Positions 15,558 to 23,173 of a stretch of 38,298 nucleotides of DNA are shown piece after piece. Within the stretch, counting starts at the first letter, position 1; the number at the start of each line of letters is the position of its first letter. Below the pieces are notes generated by a model. That model saw only the letters and a list, made by a program, of their open reading frames with translations, was not told where the DNA came from and searched no databases. The position numbers were made by a program, and so were the translations under genes. The DNA is from CAZOKH01 sp964580315 (GTDB lineage: Bacteria > Chloroflexota > Anaerolineae > Anaerolineales > Anaerolineaceae), in contig CAZOKH010000030.1 of NCBI GenBank assembly GCA_964580315.1, forward strand, positions 1-38,298, given 5' to 3'.

Positions 15558-16164
15558 TGCAGTGCAATTCTTTTTTGTTGCCGTCGTCATCTTCAAAGGT
15601 GGTGATGTTGGTATCGCGGAAGGTCATCAGGTCAAACGAGCTGTTGCCGTAGGTGGCGTTTCCATCGTTCAAATCGGCATTGAGAAATTCGGGAATGTTG
15701 TGATGGAGCGGAAACAAACCATTCAGGGTGGTGAAGATCAATTTACCCCCGGGCTTCAAAGCACGGGCGGCGCTTTGCAGAATTTGATAGTTCATTTCAT
15801 CGGTTTCCATCAAGGAAAAACCGCCCTCGCACAGCATGACGGCCAGATCAAATTCGTGTTGAAAAGGCAGGCTGCGCGCATCTTGCTGTTGAAAATCTAT
15901 TTTCAGACCCTGTTCAGCGGCTTTTTCGCGGGCGCGCTGCAACTGAGAGGCAGACAAATCGACCCCCACCAGCGTGTATCCGCGCCGGGTGAGTTCAATG
16001 GCATGCCTGCCGGTGCCGCAGCCAATGTCCAGTATCCTGGTGGTTTTATCGAAAGTAATTTCCTGCTCGATGAAATCGCATTCTCCCAGGGTGCCCTGGG
16101 TAAATGATTCCCGGTCATATTTTTGGCCGTAGTTTTCGAATAAGGCTTCATACCACTGTTTCAT
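15400..16164 (-). CDS. Class I SAM-dependent methyltransferase (Methyltransf_25 type)
   Basis: 254 residues. Motif I is ILDIGCGTGRHAIEL (about 44-58), the acidic loop is LVGVDLSASQL, and motif II/III are FQQQDARSLPF, FDLAVMLCEGGFSLM and RALKPGGKLIFTT. A second half of about 100 residues, rich in beta structure with YYVPSEITWQLKTLGF, is the substrate cap. Members of this group methylate varied small molecules, and the substrate here is unknown. AAAGGAAAG precedes the ATG. Its last 50 codons are duplicated at 12866-13023, and the ancestral downstream neighbour was probably yrdB. It is divergent from the iron alcohol dehydrogenase gene. Confidence 0.9.
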   Translation of the reverse strand: MKQWYEALFENYGQKYDRESFTQGTLGECDFIEQEITFDKTTRILDIGCGTGRHAIELTRRGYTLVGVDLSASQLQRAREKAAEQGLKIDFQQQDARSLPFQHEFDLAVMLCEGGFSLMETDEMNYQILQSAARALKPGGKLIFTTLNGLFPLHHNIPEFLNADLNDGNATYGNSSFDLMTFRDTNITTFEDDDGNKKELHCSERYYVPSEITWQLKTLGFKTIDIFGAKLGAFSRNDRLTPDDYEMLVIASKP

Positions 16165-16352
16165 GGATAACTTTCCTTTCGCGCGGCTTGCCAGGCTGGT
16201 GTCGTAATCATTCAGGCGTTCTGTATTTAATGGGCTTTTAACGAATGCGATGGGGTTTCCCCCGGATCACTTTCCCAGAGAAAGAGTTATACTAAAAATG
16301 AATCAAAATTCTTTAAGATTGTAGTCCTTTTTGCCTGTGGAAAGGAAACATC

Positions 16353-17528
16353 TTGGATATTGAATCGCTACCCCCGGTATTGGAATTGCGAAAATTTATC
16401 GCTCCCGAATTTGTATTCGGCAACGGCGCACGCCAGTTGGCGGTGCAATACGTGCAGAATTTTGGCGCGCGCCGGGTTCTTGTGGCCACTGATAAAGGTG
16501 TGATCGGGGCGGGGTGGGTTGAACCGCTGTTGCACGATCTGGAGCAGGAAGGCATTGGGGCAACCGTCTATGATGAAATTTCTCCCAACCCGCGCGATTT
16601 TGAGGTGATGCATGGGGCAGAGATTTTTGAAAAAGAAAACTGTAATGTAATCATTGCCATTGGGGGAGGCAGCCCCATGGACTGCGCCAAAGGAATTGGT
16701 ATTGTTCATACCAACAAAAAGCATATTTTGTCATTTGAGGGCGTGGATGAAGTGGACATTCCCGGTCCCCCGCTCATTTGCATTCCAACCACAGCGGGCA
16801 CATCGGCCGATGTTTCACAGTTCAGTATCATCAATGATATTCAACGCAAAGTGAAAATTGCCATCATCAGCAAAAAGCTGGTGCCCAATGCGGCGTTGAT
16901 TGATCCCTTTATCACCACCACCATGGATCCATATCTGACCGCCTGCACGGGGATGGACGCGCTGACGCACGCCGTGGAGGCTTATTGTTCCAATGCCAAT
17001 TCTCCCATTACAGATGTGCACGCCCTTCAGGCAATCAGCCTCATCCCGCGCTTTTTGTTTGCCGCCACCCAGCGCCCCGATGATTTGACCGCGCGCGGGC
17101 AGATGATGCTGGCTAGTTTGCACGCCGGGCTGGCATTTTCCAACACCGGTTTGGGGGCTGTGCATGCCATGGCGCACAGCCTGGGCGGCTTTTTGGGGCT
17201 GCCGCACGGCGAATGTAATGCCCTGTTGTTGGAGTATGTGATTGCGAAAAATTTCGATGCCGTGCCCGAGCGCTATTTCAAAATAGCGGAAACGCTGGCA
17301 TGTTATGACCCTTCTGATCCTTATGAAACAAAAAAAGACCGGCTGATTGAATGCCTGTCCAGGCTGCGCCGGCAGGTGGGCATTACCAATTCTTTAGGAC
17401 AAATGGGTGTGCGGGCTGAAGATATTCCTCAACTTGCCGGCAAAGCCATCAAAGACCCCTGCATGGCTACCAACCCTTGTTTTCTATCACAGGCCGAGGT
17501 TGAGGCGATTTTTGCAGCAGCCCTCTGA
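16353..17528 (+). CDS. Iron-containing (type III) alcohol dehydrogenase
   Basis: 391 residues, the normal length. The nucleotide-binding GGGSPMDCAKG is at 104-114, followed by CIPTTAGTSADVSQFS. The metal ligands are all present: D202 and H206 (GMDALTHAVEAY), H271 (GAVHAMAHSLGG) and H285 (LPHGECNA), with the 14-residue H-H spacing of FucO. The family reduces or oxidises simple alcohols and aldehydes with NAD(P)H, and the substrate cannot be read from sequence. Translation starts at a TTG eight bases after AAGGAAA; no ATG fits as well. A TATACT -10-like box is at 16288-16293. Confidence 0.92.
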   Translation: MDIESLPPVLELRKFIAPEFVFGNGARQLAVQYVQNFGARRVLVATDKGVIGAGWVEPLLHDLEQEGIGATVYDEISPNPRDFEVMHGAEIFEKENCNVIIAIGGGSPMDCAKGIGIVHTNKKHILSFEGVDEVDIPGPPLICIPTTAGTSADVSQFSIINDIQRKVKIAIISKKLVPNAALIDPFITTTMDPYLTACTGMDALTHAVEAYCSNANSPITDVHALQAISLIPRFLFAATQRPDDLTARGQMMLASLHAGLAFSNTGLGAVHAMAHSLGGFLGLPHGECNALLLEYVIAKNFDAVPERYFKIAETLACYDPSDPYETKKDRLIECLSRLRRQVGITNSLGQMGVRAEDIPQLAGKAIKDPCMATNPCFLSQAEVEAIFAAAL

Positions 17529-17703
17529 CGAGGAAAAATTTTATTGACAGGCAGTTGGGGATTTGTATGAGACCCTGGACTTATATGTTCAGGGTATTAC
17601 GGCGAGCCGCCTGGCAGCCAGTCCGAATTTATCCCGGCGCTGCCTGTCTTGCAGCAGCAGTACATTGGGTCTGAATCTGTTGCAATTACTTCCCAAAAAC
17701 GCG

Positions 17704-17949
17704 TTAAACCACAAACGTCATTTTACCAACCAGGCTGGTCGCCCGGCGCTTGAGCAGATCGCCAGCTTCAATTTTTTTGAGCAGCCTGCCTGCCTGCAGC
17801 AGCTCGTTTTCCAGGCGAGTAAACACCTGCGCCACGCCGGTGTCGATCAGCATGTAGCCGTCGCCAGCTTGCACCAGGCAGGCATTGATAAAATCCAGGC
17901 TGCTGCGTTGAGCGTTTTTGTTTATTCTTTGCTCCTGTGAATTGTAATT
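17704..17949 (-). pseudogene. N-terminal remnant of a metallo-beta-lactamase-fold hydrolase
   Basis: The minus frame reads 82 codons containing FINACLVQAGDGYMLIDTGV then FTRLENELLQAG. This is the opening beta-strand pair and first helix of MBL-fold hydrolases (typically N-x-Y-L-x-x-G-D-G-x-x-L-I-D-T-G). The zinc motif HxHxDH that should follow is missing: the frame goes to unrelated basic residues and stops at TAA 17704-17706. There is also no start codon before the homology. Only about 45 codons of the family remain, so this is a decayed or truncated gene. Confidence 0.65.
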
Positions 17950-17986
17950 TCACTTTACAAATTTTCTTTCAGGCATTTCACCCGCT

Positions 17987-18011
17987 GTTACCCGCATGGG
18001 GTAACTTTTTT
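17987..18011 (+). terminator. Intrinsic terminator or attenuator ahead of the hydrolase gene
   Basis: GTTACCC (17987-17993), loop GCATG, GGGTAAC (17999-18005), then six T. On the plus strand this is a classical terminator. It lies 459 bases after the dehydrogenase stop and 59 bases before the hydrolase ATG. It could therefore end a long dehydrogenase transcript, or act as a leader attenuator. Confidence 0.7.
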
Positions 18012-18069
18012 CTTCCTCCTGCGTATATTGGTTGTGGTTTTATTTTTGAATGTTATTTGAGGTGTTTCA

Positions 18070-19344
18070 ATGGCGCAAATGAAAAATGTAATAAAAAAAG
18101 GAAAAATATTTTTTCTCTTGGTATTAGGGATTGTGCTGTCTATGGCGCTTGCCTGCGCTGTTTTTTGGGCGGCGGCGCATTACATCGATAGTATTGAGTT
18201 GCTTTTTCTGGTTTCTTTTCTTGCTCTTGGCGGGCTGGTTTATCTCGACTACCGGTGGGTATTTTTAAGAGGAAGGTCATCGGCAAATCGAAAAAGCTTG
18301 GTACAGGCAGGAATATTATCTCTGTTGATTTTTATCCTGGCGTATGTGGTGATACTGCAACCAGGCAATGAGATTCCAGCGTTGTCTGCCCGACCTGATG
18401 CGCAAACCTGGCAACTGGAATCAGGGGTTGAAATCGCCTATACTTTTTACCCGGCAGAGATTGATCCCAAACCTTATCCCATTCTTTATCTACACGGCGG
18501 TCCGGGGGCTATGCCGCATGGTGAAGGATGGGGAGATGATTATGCATTTTTGCGCCAGTTTACAGAAGATGGTTTCAATGTCTATCTTTACGATCAGGCT
18601 GGATCAGGAAGATCGTCTTTACGCGCTAAACTGGAAGACTATTCGGTGCTGGCAAATGTGCAAGACCTGGAAGCCATACGGCAGATCATTGGGGTGGAAA
18701 AGGTTATTTTGTTTGGACAATCGTGGGGAGCTGCACTGGCAGCCAATTACCTTGCAAACTACCCACAGCATGTTGAGCGAGTGATCTTCACTTCACCTGG
18801 TGAAATGTGGGCGGGCAGCGGCTTATCTAATGATTTCAGTCGGACGGCGGGAAGTAAAGCAGATCTGGTTACAGATTTGCGTTTTGATCTGGCTTATTCT
18901 TTATTGGATATCAATCCGCAGGCAGCGCAAAATTTGCTTTCACAGCGTGAAGCCAATGGATATTTGGAAGTACTTGCGCAAGATTTGTTGTCGCAATCCT
19001 TTTGCAAGGAAGATGCTGACAGGGTTCCCAGCCTGGACCCTGATGTACCGTTGGGATTTAATTTTTATGCCCTGTTGCTTACCGAAAAGAACCAGACCGG
19101 TCTAATTGACCCGCGCCCGCTGCTTTCCAATCTCGACACGCCCGCATTAATTCTAAAAGGTGAATGCGATTACATTCCATGGGAAATTACCATGCAATAC
19201 CGGCAAGCTTTGCCGAATGCCAGACTCATCTATATTGAGGATGTCGGTCATCTTATCTGGGGCAGCCAGTGGGAGACTGCCACGCAGGTTATTCGCGCAT
19301 TCTTAAACGATGAACCCCTTCCATTACCGGAGTATGATTTTTAG
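18070..19344 (+). CDS. Membrane-anchored alpha/beta hydrolase (proline-iminopeptidase-like)
   Basis: 424 residues. Three N-terminal membrane helices (about 12-36, 43-60, 79-97) precede an alpha/beta-hydrolase domain. HGGPG (142-146) is the oxyanion motif of the prolyl-iminopeptidase group. The nucleophile is S218 in FGQSWGA, the acid is D367 in GECDYIPW and the base is H394 in DVGHLIW. With an odd number of helices the catalytic domain may lie outside the cytoplasmic membrane, where it could trim peptides. Substrate assignment is weak because HGGPG enzymes include esterases and lactonases. TTGAGGTG is the ribosome site. GC content is lower than in the flanking genes. Confidence 0.88.
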   Translation: MAQMKNVIKKGKIFFLLVLGIVLSMALACAVFWAAAHYIDSIELLFLVSFLALGGLVYLDYRWVFLRGRSSANRKSLVQAGILSLLIFILAYVVILQPGNEIPALSARPDAQTWQLESGVEIAYTFYPAEIDPKPYPILYLHGGPGAMPHGEGWGDDYAFLRQFTEDGFNVYLYDQAGSGRSSLRAKLEDYSVLANVQDLEAIRQIIGVEKVILFGQSWGAALAANYLANYPQHVERVIFTSPGEMWAGSGLSNDFSRTAGSKADLVTDLRFDLAYSLLDINPQAAQNLLSQREANGYLEVLAQDLLSQSFCKEDADRVPSLDPDVPLGFNFYALLLTEKNQTGLIDPRPLLSNLDTPALILKGECDYIPWEITMQYRQALPNARLIYIEDVGHLIWGSQWETATQVIRAFLNDEPLPLPEYDF

Positions 19345-19365
19345 AAAGAGGTCTCCTTCTTCCTG

Positions 19366-19596
19366 TTATGGAACTTCTTCCAGCATGGGTCCCAATTCTT
19401 CTTCGAGCGAATCCAAAACATCTTCCGGAACGTATTTTTCAATTGTCTCAGGCGCGAAATTCAACAGCGCAGCGCCGCCCGCCACGGGCAGCGCGCAGCA
19501 AAGGCACAGCACAAGCAAAACAACCACAACAATGATGCAAGCCTTGTTGGATTTTTTGGGACTGGCAACACTTTGAATGACAGGTGGTTGTTCCAT
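19366..19596 (-). CDS. Small single-pass membrane protein, 76 aa
   Basis: A short Pro/Lys-rich cytoplasmic start is followed by a Val/Leu/Cys-rich membrane helix (about 20-42, CIIVVVVLLVLCLCCALPVAG). An acidic C-terminus rich in Glu/Pro follows (LEEELGPMLEEVP). A very strong GGAGGAGCC ribosome site supports it as a real gene. The family is unknown. It is convergent with the hydrolase (21-base gap) and divergent from the TetR gene. Confidence 0.75.
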   Translation of the reverse strand: MEQPPVIQSVASPKKSNKACIIVVVVLLVLCLCCALPVAGGAALLNFAPETIEKYVPEDVLDSLEEELGPMLEEVP

Positions 19597-19756
19597 GGCT
19601 CCTCCTTTAGGAAAATGGAAATGAACGGGCTGGTGTTTCTTGTCTTAAATCCGCGGGTTATCCACGGGTCTTTTTTAAACTGCTGAAATTATTATGCCAT
19701 AAATGGAAGGTGAAATACCAGCGGTTTTGGGGGGCGCGATTGGGTTATTTTGCCTC

Positions 19757-19802
19757 TTGACAAGCGACCAATGGTCGCTTACAATAGCGAATGATGGTCG
19801 CT
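19757..19802 (+). promoter_or_regulatory. TetR promoter with operator in the -35/-10 spacer and a second operator downstream
   Basis: TTGACA (19757-19762) and TACAAT (19780-19785) are 17 bases apart, a near-consensus sigma-70 promoter. The 17-base spacer is exactly AGCGACC-AAT-GGTCGCT (19763-19779), a perfect inverted repeat. A second, imperfect copy AGCGAATGATGGTCGCT is at 19786-19802, covering the expected start point at about 19792. Centres are 23 bases apart. This is a textbook autorepression layout for the TetR gene at 19817. Confidence 0.85.
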
Positions 19803-19816
19803 TTCGAGGAGGAGCC

Positions 19817-20410
19817 ATGCCCAAAGGAATTCCCCTGACAGAAGAAGAACAAATCCGCCGCCGGCGTGAGATTTTCGATGCGGCGCTGCACTTGTTTTTG
19901 GATAAGGGTTTCAACGAGACTTCCATGCGCGAGATTGCCGAAGCCGCCGGGGTTGGTAAATCAACCCTGTATGACTATTTCACAACCAAGGATGATATTT
20001 TGCTTTCGGTGATGGAAGAAGAAGTGCAGGGATTGGTGGACCGGGCACGGCAGATTGCCAGCCAGCCCGTCAGCCCGCAGGAAAAATTTCTTCAAATTGT
20101 GCAGGATTATTTGAATTATCTAATGCATAACGAGGTTTTCTTTACCAGGCTCAGCCTGGAAGTGCAGCGTCTGGCCCCGACCAGCCAGGTGCGCATTCAG
20201 ACCAGGCGGCATGCTTACCAGGAAGTGATTCGTTCGGTGATTGATGAAGGTATTCAGGCAGGCTGCTACCGCTCCATCGATTCGCTGCTGGCGGCGCGGG
20301 TCATTCTGTCGGCGCTCTCTCCGGCGGTTTACACCACGTATAAAAATGTTAATCGCGAAAAAATGAAAGAAGATGCGCTGACCCTTTTGTTGAAAGGTCT
20401 TGAAGTGTGA
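19817..20410 (+). CDS. TetR/AcrR-family transcriptional regulator
   Basis: 197 residues. The N-terminal HTH (about 14-60) reads IFDAALHLFLDKGFNETSMREIAEAAGVGKSTLYDYFTTKDDIL, the standard TetR signature. The C-terminal ligand-binding half is helical and carries no recognised ligand motif. The ATG at 19817 follows GAGGAGGAGCC; upstream in-frame codons would cover the operators. It is almost certainly self-repressed through the two 17-bp palindromes. It is followed after 175 bases by the Rph/PEP-synthase-like gene on the same strand, which may also be a target. The inducer is unknown. Confidence 0.92.
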   Translation: MPKGIPLTEEEQIRRRREIFDAALHLFLDKGFNETSMREIAEAAGVGKSTLYDYFTTKDDILLSVMEEEVQGLVDRARQIASQPVSPQEKFLQIVQDYLNYLMHNEVFFTRLSLEVQRLAPTSQVRIQTRRHAYQEVIRSVIDEGIQAGCYRSIDSLLAARVILSALSPAVYTTYKNVNREKMKEDALTLLLKGLEV

Positions 20411-20447
20411 TTTGGTTTGATTTTTTTTGAGTGTTTGATGTTAAAGA

Positions 20448-20534
20448 ACAACGAACAACACAAAACACACGAAAGTAGTCTGAAAATGATTGAGCAACTT
20501 AAAAATATTTTGTGTTTTTCGCATCTTTCGTTGT
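20448..20534. repeat. Imperfect inverted repeat with ACAACGAA ends
   Basis: Between TetR and the next gene, ACAACGAACAACACAAAACA starts at 20448. The inverted relative ends in TTCGTTGT at 20527-20534, with a TTTTGTGTTTTTCGC stretch before it. A direct relative (ACAACGAAAAGCACGAAACA) is at 31892. It could fold as a long imperfect hairpin in the 175-base gap. Confidence 0.45.
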
Positions 20535-20585
20535 AATAAAAAGTGATCAACAGCACGAGCTGCATATAAGAAACGAGATAATGAC

Positions 20586-23156
20586 ATGAACAATTACATT
20601 CTTTCCCTCGAAGATATTCAAGCTGACCTGGAAACCGTGGGCGGCAAGGGCATGTCGCTGGCGCGTATGCTGCGCGCCGGGCTGCCGGTGCCGGGCGGTT
20701 TTCACATCACCACCGAAGCCTACCGATTTTTTGTAGCGCAAAACGGCATCCAGGATCAGGTTATGAATGCGCTTAAACATGCCAACGCCGATGACCCGGC
20801 CACGCTGGAGCCGGTTGCACAAACCATCGCACAGTTGTTTTTGCAGGGGCAGATCCCGGCTGAAATTGAAACTGCCATCACCCAGGCTTATGCCGGTCTG
20901 AATGATGCGCCGGTGGCGGTGCGCTCATCAGCCACGGCGGAAGATTTGCCGGATGCCTCATTTGCCGGGCAGCAGGAAACCTACCTGAACATCCGCGGTG
21001 TCGATGCGCTGCTGGAAGCGGTGAAGAAATGCTGGGCAAGCCTGTGGACGGCGCGCGCCATTGCCTACCGCCTGAAAAACAACATTGACCAGAACACGGT
21101 GGCGCTGGCCGTGGTGGTGCAAGAGCTTGTGTTCGCCGAAGCGGCGGGCATCCTGTTCACCGCCAACCCGGTGAACGGCAAGCGCAGCCAGGCGCTGATC
21201 AACGCCGCCTGGGGACTGGGCGAGGCGGTGGTGTCGGGGGCAGTGACGCCCGACACGTTGACCGTGGACAAACTGACCGGCAAGGTGGTTGTGCGCGAGA
21301 CGGCTGAAAAGCAGGTGATGACCGTGCGCACAGCCAGCGGCACACAGGAGCAGCCGGTTCCAGGTGCTTTGCAAAAGAAAGCGGTGCTCACCAACCGGCA
21401 GGCGGCTGAACTGACTGAGTTGGGCGTCCTCATTGAAGCCTATTACGGTGACCCGATGGATATTGAATGGGCGTATGTTGAAGGCAAATTTTTCATCGTG
21501 CAGGCGCGCCCCATCACCGCCATGCCGCCGGAATGGGAAATACCGGAAAAAAAAGCTGTCTATGCCCGCGGCAGCCTGGCTGAACATATTCCCAGCCCGG
21601 TGACGCCGTTGTTCTCCACCCTGGGGTTGAAGATTGCCAACCAGGCAACCGCATTGATCTGGCAGCGCTTGCTGGGTAATAACGCAAAGAATTTCCTGGT
21701 AGGCAAGGGGTTTTACATTACCATCAATGATTATGTGTACGGCGGTTTTCGCATGGATGCCAAAGGCGCTGTCATTGTCACCTACTGGTCAATTGCCCAG
21801 ATGCCGGTGGTTTACCGCAACAGTGTGGGACGCTGGCGGACTGCTCTCGACCAATTTGAGCAGGTGGTGAACGAATGGGAGAAAAAAAACATCGAAGCGT
21901 TCTCGCCATCGGAATTGCTAAATGGCGTACGCACGGTCTTTTATGCCACATGCCGCTACTTCACTGAAATTCAAACCACCCTGCCCGCGGCTTCGTCCAG
22001 CGAGGTGCTGTTTACCCAGTTTTACAATCGCCTGATCAAACGCAAACACGATCCCGAAGCCGCCGTCTTTGTAATGGGCTTTGAAACGGCTGCCTTGCGG
22101 GCGGAAAAATCACTGTTTGACCTGGCTGAATGGTTGAAAACGCATCCCAACCTGGCGCAGTATGTGCAAAACACTCCAGCCGAAAGCCTGTTGGCAAATA
22201 TTCGAAACAAGACTGCTTCTGTGGACATTGCCGCCGGGCAGTGGGAAGAATGGACGCGCCGCTTCCAGAATCACCTGGAGGCTTTTGGGCGCACCGTTTA
22301 TGAGTTTGATTTTGCCAACCCCACGCCTTATGAAAAACCTGCGCCCATGTTGGAAGCCATTAAATCTTTTCTGGATGGCAAGGCTGGCAGTCCCTATGAA
22401 CGGCAGCAAAAAGCGGTGGCGCGTCGTGAAGAAGCAACACAGGCTGCCTTGAGCCACACCGGCTGGCCGCTAAAGAGTTGGTTTAAGAAGCTGCTGCTGT
22501 GGGCGCAGGAAACCACCCCCATGCGTGAAGACAGCATCGCCGGCATGGGCATGGGGCACCCGCTGGTTCGCCGCGTGCTAGCTGAACTGGGTAAGCGATT
22601 TACCGCCGCCGGCGCCATTGAATGCGCCGACGATATCTACTGGCTGGAAGAAAGCGAAGTGGAAACGTTGGTGAATGCCCTGAAGCAAGAGCAACCCCTG
22701 CCGCGCTTTACAGACCGTGTTCCAGAACGGAAAGAAAAATGGCGGGCTGCGTTAAAACTCAACGCGCCTGTGATACTGCCTGAAAAAACCGGCTGGTCAA
22801 AACTGATGCACGGCAGCAAAGCCGAAAAGAAAGACGGCAAACTGGTTCTAAAAGGAATCGGCACCAGCAGCGGTGTGGTCACCGCCCCGGCGCGGGTGTT
22901 GTTTGGGCCGGAAGACTTTGAAAAAATGCAGCCTGGCGACGTGCTGGTGGCAGTTACCACCACGCCCGCCTGGACGCCCCTGTTCACCCTGGCCTCGGCG
23001 GTAGTGACCGATATCGGCGGGCCGCTGTCGCACAGCAGCATTGTGGCGCGCGAATACGGCATCCCGGCGGTGATGGCAGCCCGTTCTGCCACGCGTATCA
23101 TTCAGGATGGGCAAATGGTCACAGTGGATGGTGGGGCAGGTACCGTAACCATGTAG
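20586..23156 (+). CDS. PEP-synthase-like / rifampicin-phosphotransferase-like dikinase
   Basis: 856 residues in the order ATP-binding domain, middle domain, phosphohistidine domain. The N-terminal PPDK_N/ATP-grasp part (about 1-315) has GGKGMSLARM with K21, VRSSATAEDLPDASFAGQQ with R113, and ends in IEWAYVEGKFFIVQARPIT. The middle (about 320-755) does not look like the PEP/pyruvate TIM barrel of true PEP synthase. It matches the helical substrate-binding region of rifampicin phosphotransferases in length. The mobile His domain has catalytic H816 in DIGGPLSHSSIVAREYGIPAVM. Such enzymes phosphorylate an acceptor with ATP, releasing AMP and phosphate. Whether rifamycin is the true substrate is unknown. 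A TetR gene lies directly upstream. Confidence 0.85.
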   Translation: MNNYILSLEDIQADLETVGGKGMSLARMLRAGLPVPGGFHITTEAYRFFVAQNGIQDQVMNALKHANADDPATLEPVAQTIAQLFLQGQIPAEIETAITQAYAGLNDAPVAVRSSATAEDLPDASFAGQQETYLNIRGVDALLEAVKKCWASLWTARAIAYRLKNNIDQNTVALAVVVQELVFAEAAGILFTANPVNGKRSQALINAAWGLGEAVVSGAVTPDTLTVDKLTGKVVVRETAEKQVMTVRTASGTQEQPVPGALQKKAVLTNRQAAELTELGVLIEAYYGDPMDIEWAYVEGKFFIVQARPITAMPPEWEIPEKKAVYARGSLAEHIPSPVTPLFSTLGLKIANQATALIWQRLLGNNAKNFLVGKGFYITINDYVYGGFRMDAKGAVIVTYWSIAQMPVVYRNSVGRWRTALDQFEQVVNEWEKKNIEAFSPSELLNGVRTVFYATCRYFTEIQTTLPAASSSEVLFTQFYNRLIKRKHDPEAAVFVMGFETAALRAEKSLFDLAEWLKTHPNLAQYVQNTPAESLLANIRNKTASVDIAAGQWEEWTRRFQNHLEAFGRTVYEFDFANPTPYEKPAPMLEAIKSFLDGKAGSPYERQQKAVARREEATQAALSHTGWPLKSWFKKLLLWAQETTPMREDSIAGMGMGHPLVRRVLAELGKRFTAAGAIECADDIYWLEESEVETLVNALKQEQPLPRFTDRVPERKEKWRAALKLNAPVILPEKTGWSKLMHGSKAEKKDGKLVLKGIGTSSGVVTAPARVLFGPEDFEKMQPGDVLVAVTTTPAWTPLFTLASAVVTDIGGPLSHSSIVAREYGIPAVMAARSATRIIQDGQMVTVDGGAGTVTM

Positions 23157-23173
23157 GGCTATCGGTTTGTTGT

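Noticed and set aside
17563..17940. 125-codon plus-strand frame after the dehydrogenase
   Set aside because: It has no ribosome site or homology and is the reverse of the MBL-fold remnant, which has recognisable family residues.
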